The translations under genes were made by a program, and so were the position numbers. From Planctomycetales bacterium (GTDB taxonomy: Bacteria; Planctomycetota; Planctomycetia; Isosphaerales; Isosphaeraceae), in contig DAIDKV010000251.1 of assembly GCA_027449865.1 (NCBI GenBank), positions 1 through 63,728 on the forward strand: a stretch of DNA of 63,728 nt. The letters are read 5' to 3'. The notes below the pieces were generated by a model. That model made no database searches. It was not told the DNA's origin and saw only the letters and a list, made by a program, of their open reading frames with translations. Positions 1-7,939 of the stretch are shown in pieces. Numbering within the stretch: the first letter of the stretch is position 1; every line of letters starts with the position of its first letter.

Positions 1-261
1 ATCCTGGCACGAGGGCACGGGTTCGCGGCTCACCCTGCGGAGCACCGACTCGCGAACGCCGTGAAGTGCCAAGATATAACATGACACCATCGATCGCGCT
101 AGACCGCGTAGACTGCCTATCTATGCGCGCTGGCCCTGCGCCAGACGCCGCTTACCGGGGGAATTCTGGATGCCGCGCTGGAGAGCCGGTTCCGCAACCA
201 TCAACGGATCGAGACGCCCGGCCTGCGACGATTGACTACCGCGCGCCGGCCGATTCGGGCT
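1..261. other. gene-free left edge
   Basis: No convincing coding region is visible here. It lies downstream of the minus-strand kinase gene. A 7-bp perfect inverted repeat (GTTCGCG at 21-27 and CGCGAAC at 51-57) with a 23-nt loop could form a weak hairpin, but there is no T-run. Confidence 0.4.
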
Positions 262-3200
262 TCATCCGGACCCCCTTGACGGACCCGGCGCCGAACCGCC
301 TTTGACCGCCGGACCGCCGGTTTTCGCCAGCAAGTCGTCGACGTCTTTCCAAAGTGCGCGGCAGGCGGCGCGCTCATCCTCGGGGAGTTTCTCGATCGCG
401 GCCGGATCGCGAATGCCGGCGAGGTTTGGGTTGGACTTCCAGTGTCGGTGGGTCTCCGCGATGAATTTGCGCCTTTGCGGAGATCCGGTTTCGAGGTCCC
501 TCGACCACGCCGCCAGGTCGGCCTTCAGCCATTCGACCGCCTGCTGTCGCCATCGGGCTCTGGCCGCCTCGTCGAGCGGCGGGACGTCCTTTCCCTGTCC
601 GCAGCCGGCCATCGCCGCGGCGCATGCGGCATTGTATCGGTGTTGTGGGAGCAGGGTTTCGGCGAGCTTCGGGTCGGATCGGAAGGCCTCGTACCAGAAT
701 CGCGACGAGGCGGCGTAGAGCTTCCGACGGTAGGACAACTGGGCCACCGCCAGGGATTCGTCGGCGTCAGCGGTCGGCCGCTTCCCATCGAGGATCGCCG
801 GGAGTTGCTCCTCGATCTCCACGAACCGCTGGGCCCTGCGGACCAACTCGGCCGAGGGATAAGACCAATCCCGCTTCGTCTTCTTCGAGCCGCGCTCGTG
901 GCCTCGAGACAGTTCGGCCAGTGCTTCCGCGTACTGCCCCCGCGCCAGGAGGACACTCCCGAGCTTGTAGTGGCTTTCGGCATGGTCCGGGTCCAGTCGC
1001 AGGGCCTCGCGATACTCCGCGATCTCGCCTTCCGGATCGCCCTGTATCCCCAGGACACGGCCGAGGTGGGAGTGCGGCCCAGCCGCGTCGGGATGCAGCC
1101 GCACGGCCTCGCGGAACTCGGCGGTCGCCTCCTTCCACTTGTTCTGCCGAAACCAGATCACGCCCAGTGTGTCGTGGGGCAAGGAATAAGACGGGTCCAG
1201 CCGAATGGCTTCGCGTGACTCGGCGATCGCCTCATCCATCCAGCCGTATTCATTCAAGGCGATACCGAGCAACGCGTGGGCCTGGGGATTGTGCCGCTCC
1301 GGTGGCGCGGACACGCCGAACGCGGCGATCGCATCCTCCCATTTCCCTAGCTGGAAGAGCACGTGTCCCAGCCTGGAACGAGCGGCGGTCGAGTCCGGAT
1401 GCCGCGTGACCGCCTCGCGGAGTGCCACCTCGGCCCGGCCCAGGGCCTCCCGGGCCTCTCGGGTCCGGCCCCGCTTTTCCAGGGCCCGGGCCAGGCAGAC
1501 GGCAATGGCCTCGGTGCTGTCCCTTGGCCACGATGGCTCCAGATCCTCGAAGACGGCAATCGCCTGGTCGTCCTCGCCCGCTCGCAGGAACGCGTGGCCC
1601 AGTTCATGCCCGAAGAGGGGATGGAGCGATCGTGCGGCCATGTAGTATCGAAACGCTTCCTCTGGCCGTCGACTCTCCAGGAGTCTCGCCAGCATATAAT
1701 TGATCCTGGCGTTACCGGGGAACCGACGAACGGCTCTGCGGAGGACCGACTCGGCCTCCGGGGCTCCCGATAAGAACATGGCCGTGCCGAAGGACTCAAC
1801 GCTCACAACGGGCCATTCGTCGAACCTCGCCGACCGGGCGAGATCGCTCAGCAGGATCCGCCTCTCGGCGGCGTCGGCCTTCGTCAGCACGGCTCGAAGC
1901 CCGCATCGCCAGGGATCGGGATCGGCGATTCGCGCGACCTCCTCGATCCGGGCCGCACCGGCCGGGTCGTGGCGCTGAATGCGAAGAATCCTCGCCCAGA
2001 AGTCGAGCGCGGCCGCCACATCGATCCTCACGGATGGGGGGCGGGAGGCGATCGCCGCACCCGCCTCGGCCGGCGACATGGTGGCCAGATCGATCCCGGC
2101 CTTCCGAAAGGCCTCCTCGTAGAGCGCGTGGTACACACGACCTTCGCGGTAGGCCCCACTATCGCGGATCTCCGCCAAGTGGGCGAGCCAGTCCCGGTCC
2201 AAATCGGCGGCGTCGGCGGCTCCGATCACTTTCTGGACGAGGGCGACCAGGCCGGCGCGCGTCGTCGCGTCGGGAGCATCGGCCCGCAAGCCGTCCAGCG
2301 AGCGGGCCGCCTCGCGGGCGGCGATCCATCGCGACGGGTCGACCTCGCCCCGCCTCGCCTCCTCGTAGAGGGACTCGACCCTGGCCATCGCCACCTCGAT
2401 CCGAAGCAACCGCTCGGCCCGCTGCCGGGCCAGGTACGTCCAGCCGGCGCCGCCCAGCACGACGAGGGCCAGCACCGACGCCGCCAGCGCGACCGTCACC
2501 TTCCGCCGCTTCCGCTCCTCCTCGGCCCTCGTCTGCGCCTCGACCCGCGCCAGCTCGGCGGCGCGGAGCCGGTCCCGCACCCCGTCCTGATACGCCGACA
2601 TCCGACGGGCCACCTCGCCCGCGTTCCGGGGTCGCTGCTCGTGGTCCGCCGCGAGGCAGTCCCGGGCCAGCGCGATCAGCTCGGCATCGGCGCCGCACCC
2701 CTCCAGCCGGGCCATCGCCGGGGCCAGATCGCCCCGCGTGGCCCGGGCGCGGATCACTTCGCGGCTGGTTCCTTCGTAGGGCGGCCGGCCCGTCAGGATC
2801 TCGCAGAGGATCGCCCCGAGACCGAACACATCCGCCCGTTCGTCGACCTGGTTGAGATCGCCCCTCGCCTGCTCGGGCGCCATGTACGACGGCGTTCCGA
2901 AGACGCTCCCCGGCTGCGATTCGACGTCGCTCCCCGACGGGCCGCCCCGGTCGGTCGAGACCCAGGTCTCTCGCTCCAGGGCCCTTGCCTCGTCGGCGAT
3001 CCCTCCTTCGGCCAGCACCTTCGCCAGCCCCCAGTCGACAACCTGCACCTCGCCGAACGACCCGACCATCACGTTCGCCGGCTTGAGGTCGCGGTGGATC
3101 ACCCGACGCGCATGGGCGTAGGCGACCGTCTGGCCGACCTGCTCGAAGATCGTCAGGAACCGCGACAGGTCGGAATCGGACGGCGAAGGACGCTCGGCCA

Positions 3201-3858
3201 GCAGAGCCGCCAGCGTCCGGCCCTTCACCAGCTTCATCGTGAAGTACGGCCGGTGGTCGGAGAGGGTCCCCAGCTCGTGGACCGGGACGATCCCCGGATG
3301 CTGTAACTGCCCGCCGATCCTCGCCTCCTCGACGAAGCGGCCCACGATCCCCGAATCGCCGCGGTGCCGCGATTGCAGGACCTTCACCGCCAGGTCGCGG
3401 CCGAGGCCGACGTCGTGGGCCCGGAGCACGATCCCCATCCCTCCCCGGGCGATCTCGCCGAGAATGTGATACCTCTCGGCGTCGAGCCCATTCGGCGCCT
3501 CGGGCGGATCGCCCAGGCCGACGCGGACGATCGGCGCATCCTCGCTCGGTGGATCGGGCAGGAGCAGCCGCGACGGCAGCTCGCTGCGCAGGCGGACCAT
3601 CGTCGGGCCGCTCCGGTCTGTCGTGCCGTTTCTGTCGCACCCGGCCGACTCGCTCAGGCCGGCGGCCAGGTGCATGACCTTCAGGCAAGTCCGGAGCGGG
3701 CCGGCGAGGTCGGGATGGTCGGCGATCAGCCCCTCGGCATCAGCGGGACGACCCGCCTCCAGCCCGGCCAGGTACGATTCCAGGATCCGGCCCAGCGCCG
3801 ATTCCTCGGTCGTCCCGGTCAGCTCGCCGTTCGTCGAGCCTTGCGCCTCGAGGGTCAT
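262..3858 (-). CDS. Ser/Thr protein kinase with TPR repeats
   Basis: 1198-aa Hanks-type kinase that would phosphorylate Ser/Thr on unknown partners at the membrane. An N-terminal segment of about 130 residues precedes a kinase domain at roughly 130-430. Visible motifs are the glycine loop GEIARGGMG, the lysine in AVKV (near 159), the catalytic loop HRDLKPAN (Asp near 257), DWG (near 275) and the GTPSYMAPEQ activation segment. One transmembrane helix follows at about 454-477. The rest is a long extracytoplasmic region with TPR-like repeats at about 620-1000. The start at 3858 was chosen because its ATG overlaps the TGA of the sigma factor gene (ATGA), which implies translational coupling. A longer reading from 3906 would run into that gene. 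The kinase probably acts with the sigma factor as a signalling pair, as is common in planctomycetes; its target is not known. Confidence 0.93.
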   Translation of the reverse strand: MTLEAQGSTNGELTGTTEESALGRILESYLAGLEAGRPADAEGLIADHPDLAGPLRTCLKVMHLAAGLSESAGCDRNGTTDRSGPTMVRLRSELPSRLLLPDPPSEDAPIVRVGLGDPPEAPNGLDAERYHILGEIARGGMGIVLRAHDVGLGRDLAVKVLQSRHRGDSGIVGRFVEEARIGGQLQHPGIVPVHELGTLSDHRPYFTMKLVKGRTLAALLAERPSPSDSDLSRFLTIFEQVGQTVAYAHARRVIHRDLKPANVMVGSFGEVQVVDWGLAKVLAEGGIADEARALERETWVSTDRGGPSGSDVESQPGSVFGTPSYMAPEQARGDLNQVDERADVFGLGAILCEILTGRPPYEGTSREVIRARATRGDLAPAMARLEGCGADAELIALARDCLAADHEQRPRNAGEVARRMSAYQDGVRDRLRAAELARVEAQTRAEEERKRRKVTVALAASVLALVVLGGAGWTYLARQRAERLLRIEVAMARVESLYEEARRGEVDPSRWIAAREAARSLDGLRADAPDATTRAGLVALVQKVIGAADAADLDRDWLAHLAEIRDSGAYREGRVYHALYEEAFRKAGIDLATMSPAEAGAAIASRPPSVRIDVAAALDFWARILRIQRHDPAGAARIEEVARIADPDPWRCGLRAVLTKADAAERRILLSDLARSARFDEWPVVSVESFGTAMFLSGAPEAESVLRRAVRRFPGNARINYMLARLLESRRPEEAFRYYMAARSLHPLFGHELGHAFLRAGEDDQAIAVFEDLEPSWPRDSTEAIAVCLARALEKRGRTREAREALGRAEVALREAVTRHPDSTAARSRLGHVLFQLGKWEDAIAAFGVSAPPERHNPQAHALLGIALNEYGWMDEAIAESREAIRLDPSYSLPHDTLGVIWFRQNKWKEATAEFREAVRLHPDAAGPHSHLGRVLGIQGDPEGEIAEYREALRLDPDHAESHYKLGSVLLARGQYAEALAELSRGHERGSKKTKRDWSYPSAELVRRAQRFVEIEEQLPAILDGKRPTADADESLAVAQLSYRRKLYAASSRFWYEAFRSDPKLAETLLPQHRYNAACAAAMAGCGQGKDVPPLDEAARARWRQQAVEWLKADLAAWSRDLETGSPQRRKFIAETHRHWKSNPNLAGIRDPAAIEKLPEDERAACRALWKDVDDLLAKTGGPAVKGGSAPGPSRGSG

Positions 3859-4466
3859 GGCTGCTCCTCCAGCAGGGCGCCCATTCGACGGATCGCCCGG
3901 GTCCACAGCACGCGAACGGCGCCCGGGGTACGGCCCAGGTGGGCCGCAATCTCTTCGAAAGGAACACGCTCGATGCTACGAAGGATGAAAACCGTTCGGT
4001 AGTCTTCGGAGAGCTTTTCCAGCGCGTCGGCCAGCAGGACGGCACGCTCTCGGCGGATGATCATCGAGCTGGGCGACGGCAGCGAGTCGGCCAGCGCCCG
4101 CTGCGCGGCGCCCCCAGCGCGGTCGAACAGCTCCTCCAGGGCGACCAGTCGTCGGTGGTCGCGCACGCCGGCCCGATGGTACTTCGCCTGGTCGGCCGCC
4201 GTCCGGACGAGGATCTTCCGCAGCCAGGACGCGAGTTCGGGTTCGTCCGACCCGGCGAAGTCGGCGAACTGACGATGCGCCTTCAGGAACGTCTCCTGAA
4301 CCAGGTCGGAGGCGTCGAGCTTCAGCTCCAGCGCCTGGCTCATGACCGATCGCGCAATCACGCGGAGGTAATTGCGGTAGTGCTCCAGCAACCGGCCCAG
4401 CGCGGCTGCGTCGCCAGCGCGGGCGCGGGCGAGGAGCATCTCGGGAAACTCATCGAGTCGCGGCAT
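3855..4466 (-). CDS. ECF-family RNA polymerase sigma factor
   Basis: 203-aa sigma-70 family protein of the ECF type with two parts. Region 2, at about residues 20-85, includes the DLVQETFLKAHRQF helix that binds core polymerase and the -10 element. Region 4, at about 140-198, has the helix-turn-helix EEIAAHLGRTPGAVRVLWTR. Regions 1 and 3 are lacking, as expected for the class. The ribosome binding site GGCGAGG lies just upstream of the ATG at 4466. The stop overlaps the start of the downstream kinase gene by 4 nt. No anti-sigma factor gene is seen; in planctomycetes, kinases often replace anti-sigma factors as the regulatory partner, so the downstream kinase may control it (inference). Confidence 0.93.
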   Translation of the reverse strand: MPRLDEFPEMLLARARAGDAAALGRLLEHYRNYLRVIARSVMSQALELKLDASDLVQETFLKAHRQFADFAGSDEPELASWLRKILVRTAADQAKYHRAGVRDHRRLVALEELFDRAGGAAQRALADSLPSPSSMIIRRERAVLLADALEKLSEDYRTVFILRSIERVPFEEIAAHLGRTPGAVRVLWTRAIRRMGALLEEQP

Positions 4467-4576
4467 CGGCGGGTCCTCGCCAGTCGGACTGGGATTGCGC
4501 CCGTACCCCGGCCCTCATCTCTACCAGGAGCGATCGTTCCAATCCAGCCGCTGCGATGGGGCCCGGGCCCCTCGGG

Positions 4577-5671
4577 TCATCGACCAGAGGACTCCCGCAG
4601 ACATTCGCCCACGTCCCAGAGCCGGAGGTCGCCGTCGCTCCCCGTCGCGGCCAGCAGTCGGCCGTCGGGCGAGAAGGTCACGGTGCGCAGGAACTCCGAG
4701 CGGCCGTCGAGCCGACGGACCAACCGGCCAGTCTCGACGTCCCACAGTCCGGCGGCTCCATCGTCGGCTGCGGTGGCCAGCAGCCCCCCATCGGGCGAGA
4801 ACGCGACCGAACGACAGGGCCGGGAATGTCCCGCGATGACCCGCACCGGCTCGCCGGTCGCGGCGTCCCAGAGCCGGACTTGCCGCTCGATCGGGCTGGC
4901 GCCGGCGAGCCGGCGGCTATCGGGAGAATAGGCCAGGGCCCCGATCGCACCAACGCGTTGCCCGATCCGCCGCTCCAGCCGGCCGGTGGACAGATCCCAG
5001 ACCCGTATCCCCAGGTCCTCCGCGGTCGACCCCGCGGCCGAGGCCAGCGACCGGCCGTCAGGGGCCAGGGCCATCGAGATCGAGGGCCTCGAATGCCCGC
5101 GGAGGGTCATCCGCACCCGGCCCGAATCGAGGTCCCAGAGGAGGATGTCCGTCGAGTCAGAGCCCGCGACGACCAGCATCCGCCCGTCCGTCGAGAACTT
5201 CAACTGGGTCGGATTCGGGATGGGAATCCCCAGCGGGCGGCCGCGAGGAGGTTCGCTCAGCTCCCAGAGCATGGCGTCCAGCCCGAGCCCGCCGACGGCC
5301 AGTCGGCCGTCGGGCGAGAAGGCCAGGTGCCGCGCATGGCCGCCGACCGCGAGGGGCGGTCCCGGGCTCCAGTCTGCTCCGACCCGCCAGAACAGGAGAC
5401 GCCCCGCGTCGTCGGTCGTCGCCGCAAGCTGGCCGTCGGGATGGAAAACCAGGTTGACCATCGGTGTCGGCCAGGGCCCGGGAGCCCGGCGGGCCGGCAC
5501 CGCGAGCGGTTCCCCCCGCCGCCACGGCAGACAGGGCAGGGCGATCGCCAGGACCAGCCCCATCGCGATCCGCCTCCGGCTCCAGGCCACCTCGCAGATT
5601 CGCGCGGCCTTCCCGCCCGACAGCTCACCGTCACGCGACCACCCGGCGGTCTCGTCCGTGGATCTGATCAT
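4577..5671 (-). CDS. WD40 repeat protein with N-terminal membrane segment
   Basis: 364-aa protein made almost entirely of WD40 repeats, seen as recurring FSPDGRLLA..D..LRLWD units from about residue 85 to the C-terminus, enough for one seven-bladed propeller. A hydrophobic stretch near residues 36-51 (RRRIAMGLVLAIALPCLP) suggests a signal anchor, so the propeller may be outside the cytoplasm. The start at 5671 is preceded by GAGGAG at 8 nt; a longer reading to 5719 has no such site. It lies 110 bp upstream of the sigma factor gene on the same strand and may be co-transcribed. Its role is probably as a protein-binding platform; no enzymatic domain is visible. Confidence 0.85.
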   Translation of the reverse strand: MIRSTDETAGWSRDGELSGGKAARICEVAWSRRRIAMGLVLAIALPCLPWRRGEPLAVPARRAPGPWPTPMVNLVFHPDGQLAATTDDAGRLLFWRVGADWSPGPPLAVGGHARHLAFSPDGRLAVGGLGLDAMLWELSEPPRGRPLGIPIPNPTQLKFSTDGRMLVVAGSDSTDILLWDLDSGRVRMTLRGHSRPSISMALAPDGRSLASAAGSTAEDLGIRVWDLSTGRLERRIGQRVGAIGALAYSPDSRRLAGASPIERQVRLWDAATGEPVRVIAGHSRPCRSVAFSPDGGLLATAADDGAAGLWDVETGRLVRRLDGRSEFLRTVTFSPDGRLLAATGSDGDLRLWDVGECLRESSGR

Positions 5672-5864
5672 GGGGATTCTCCTCGCGGGCCGACCCGCGG
5701 GTCGTCGGCGGTCTATCATCGTCCATCCTCTCCACCCTCCCCTGACGACGAAGCCAACGATCTGTTACACCAGCCGATCGGAATCCGCGAAAACCCACAA
5801 AACGATGACCCTGACCGAGATCCTCGCGGGATTCGTACGGAGTGGGTCTCATCCCCGACACGAG

Positions 5865-6100
5865 GACTCTGTAGCGAGGATGCCGGGGGAATGGAGAAGC
5901 GTCAGCGCCTTCGGAAACGCTCCGGGTTTGCGAGGGGTGCCCGGGGACGGCGTCCGCAGGACGTCGCCCCCGGCTGGGACCGCAGAGGCTTTGGAGGCGA
6001 TCGCCTCCGATCCCAGGTTCGATCGCTGCGGCCTCGGGACTGCGCCGCCTCTGTCTCCAGCCACCCATCGCTGACGACCCTGCATCCTTGCTACAGAGTC
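5865..6100. repeat. 236-bp element with 19-bp terminal inverted repeats
   Basis: GACTCTGTAGCGAGGATGC at 5865-5883 is matched in reverse complement at 6082-6100 with a single mismatch (18/19). Inside lies a perfect 16-bp palindrome GGAGGCGATCGCCTCC at 5993-6008 and an imperfect hairpin around 5942-5969. The minus strand would read the peptide TRSVSEG, which I associate with non-coding repeats often mistranslated in planctomycete genomes. The structure resembles a MITE-like or REP-like non-autonomous element. No transposase is encoded and no clear target duplication is visible. Confidence 0.6.
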
Positions 6101-6259
6101 GAAAAGGACCGCTGTTTCCGGGCATGAAACGGGGCTGTCTTGCTCCGTGAAGTTCATGAAACCGCCGGCTGGAGTGTTCGAAGAGCCTACATGTGTTCCA
6201 ATGCCGAATCGCCTCCGATAGGACGACCTGAATCGACACCCGCTCGGGTATTGCCATCA

Positions 6260-6523
6260 TCAGTCGAAGGCATACAACCGATCGGGATTGTTCTGGTCAC
6301 GGTCTGGCCGGCGGATCGCAACAGGGACTTCGCGTTTCATTAGAATGCTTTCAGTGTTCTCGATGATGCGAGCCAGGGCCAGGGAACGGGGTAAGTCGTT
6401 GATGGCGTCGGGATCGACGGAGGAATACTCCGGACGCCCATGACGTCGGCGGCGTGCAGACCGTTCAGCCAGGCCTGTCACTCCGGAAAGTCTCTCAATC
6501 TGGTGCGACACGGTTCTCACCAT
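6260..6523 (-). CDS. doubtful small ORF
   Basis: 87-codon open frame beginning MVRTVSHQIERL and ending NPDRLYAFD. The second half looks protein-like, but third-position GC is clearly lower than in neighbouring genes. GAGAGG abuts the ATG rather than standing at a normal distance; the GTG one codon later has a 3-nt spacing. No domain is recognised. It may be a gene remnant in the repeat-rich gap. Confidence 0.2.
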   Translation of the reverse strand: MVRTVSHQIERLSGVTGLAERSARRRRHGRPEYSSVDPDAINDLPRSLALARIIENTESILMKREVPVAIRRPDRDQNNPDRLYAFD

Positions 6524-6712
6524 CCTCTCTCAAGTTCAGGAAAGCGTTTTCGGGAACCTCGACAATCGGATCCCCGCGACAACCGCGATCGTCACCCTGA
6601 CCGGGAGAGCCGTGACGCCGTTCGCGATGTCCTCGCTGCCGGGACCGTGGGGGGATCGCGATCGTCGACTATCCTTGTAGTGGCGTGATGCCGACCGGCG
6701 GCGCCTGATCAC

Positions 6713-6899
6713 TCCGACCTGTGGGTCGGAGGCACTCAGCCCGACTGGTCCCAGATTGCTGACCGAATGAGAGACGCGGCGATGAGCCACATGACGTAGC
6801 CAATCACGGCGTCGAGGACTCGCCAGGCCGAGGGCCGGCGGACTGAAGGACCACCGGTTGGAAGCCGGTGGGTTCGACAGTCGGCTGAAAGTCCGACTG
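6713..6899. repeat. cluster of three short perfect hairpins
   Basis: Three perfect inverted repeats lie within 187 bp: TCCGACC 6713-6719 with GGTCGGA 6724-6730, CCACCGG 6851-6857 with CCGGTGG 6865-6871, and CAGTCGG 6878-6884 with CCGACTG 6893-6899. The last two are 6 bp apart, giving a tandem pair of stem-loops. There is no T-run, so these are more likely repeats or a structured RNA than terminators. Confidence 0.45.
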
Positions 6900-7075
6900 G
6901 TGTTCGAGCCAGAGAAGATCAGCGATCCCGGAAGCCTCGCCCCTTCAACATCCTCCGAGTTCGCCAGCCTCCGATACCAATCAGGCCCAGCCAAACGCAC
7001 TGGAAGTAGTCGCCTGGAAGGCGAGGGTTTTTAGATCCCAGAATGAGACAATAATGCCGCATTATCGGCCAGAGA

Positions 7076-7152
7076 AAATGGTGTCAGTTCTTTTTACGGC
7101 CCTCGCCGTAAAAAGAACTGACACCATTTATCCCTCGACACCATTTATCCCT
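7076..7152. repeat. REP-like 25-bp palindrome with tandem tail
   Basis: AAATGGTGTCAGTTCTTTTT (start of a 25-nt arm, 7076-7100) is followed after a 4-nt loop (7101-7104) by its perfect reverse complement at 7105-7129. The end of the right arm is then repeated: GACACCATTTATCCCT occurs at 7120-7135 and 7137-7152, a 17-bp tandem period. The AT-rich composition contrasts with the surroundings. It resembles the REP palindromes moved by RAYT (IS200-like) transposases, although no such gene is in the window. It abuts the broken end of the RHS fragment. Confidence 0.65.
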
Positions 7153-7564
7153 TCTGCCACTGGGGCGAGTAGTAGAGGTGGTCGGTCGAGCCGGTGCCGT
7201 AGGTCTCGGTGATCCGCCGCCCCAGCGCGTCATACGCATACGAGGCCACCGCGGTCGAGCCGCTCCGGACCGAGACGAGCTGGTCCCAGGCGTTGTAGAC
7301 GAAGGTCAGGCCGGCATCGCTGGTGGTGTTGCCGTTGTGGTCGAAGGCCGGGGCGGTGCTGCCGGAGACCGAGGTGGCCTGGTTCTGGGCGTTGAAGGTC
7401 TGGGTGGTGGTCGAGCCGTTGGTGGTGACGCCGGACCAGTTGCCGACGGAGTCGAGCGACCACGACTGCGAGGCCGAGGGGCTCGCGATCGTGTCGAGCT
7501 GATTGCCGTTGATTCCGGAGGCGGAGAGGGTGCCGCGGGCCTCGGCGGAGTCGGACGTCACCAA
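7145..7564 (-). pseudogene. RHS-repeat protein fragment
   Basis: A 139-codon frame matches the C-terminal core of RHS/YD-repeat proteins: repeated units such as NAQNQATSVSG, FDHNGNTTSDAGLTFVYNAWDQLV and SYAYDALGRRITETYG, ending LYYSPQWQ. Full RHS proteins are many hundreds of residues long and continue past this point into a variable toxic tip. Here the frame ends in KG-stop exactly where the REP-like tandem repeat begins, and its 5' side fades without a credible start. This is a remnant left by recombination or insertion. Confidence 0.75.
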
Positions 7565-7939
7565 TTACCGGGTCCATCCCGGGCAAAAAACGAGGATCGG
7601 ATGGGAAGGTCATTACGAGTCCCACCTCCGCGTCCGGATCGATCAGCGGGAGCGGGCGAGGCCCGGCAGGGACGGGGCGTTCCGGGAGGCGATCGCGAGC
7701 GTCTGCTCCCCGTATGCCGATAGCCTCAACGACCGGGAGCAGCCCCAGGCCGCGCGAGCCTACTGGCTGCGTTCTCTGACTGAGGGTGGCGTCCCGTCAG
7801 ATCCCCGGATCCACCCGTTGGATCCTCAAGGGCTACGTCCCGACGACCGTCCGACGGTCGCTGCGAGGCACCCTCGCCTCCCCGCGCGGACGAAAGGCGG
7901 CCGTGCATCTCGGTTGATGCGTATGTCTATGCGAAGTGA
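7565..7939. other. gene-free stretch
   Basis: 375 bp between the RHS remnant and the PPC-domain gene. Open frames cross it on both strands, but none shows a recognisable domain or a good ribosome binding site. I see no strong hairpin, promoter or repeat in it. Confidence 0.4.

Larger units (their letters stand above)
5672..7144. other. long repeat-rich intergenic region
   Basis: About 1.5 kb with no convincing conserved gene. It contains the inverted-repeat-bounded element at 5865-6100, a doubtful small ORF at 6260-6523, three simple hairpins at 6713-6899 and the palindrome at 7076-7129, all listed separately. Open frames across it give low-complexity, Arg/Ser-rich translations that look like out-of-frame reading of GC-rich DNA. 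The rest looks like accumulated non-coding repeats. Confidence 0.6.

Noticed and set aside
66-305. 79-codon plus-strand open frame at the left edge
   Set aside because: Overlaps the end of the kinase gene, has no recognisable domain and no ribosome binding site.
442-3306. Long open frames opposite the kinase gene, including one of 445 codons
   Set aside because: They are antisense readings of the kinase gene, which has clear catalytic motifs. GC-rich codon bias opens the complementary frames.
6536-7000. 154-codon minus-strand frame containing SASDPQVGVIRRRRSAS
   Set aside because: Crosses the hairpin cluster and reads like repeat DNA; Arg/Ser-rich with no domain.
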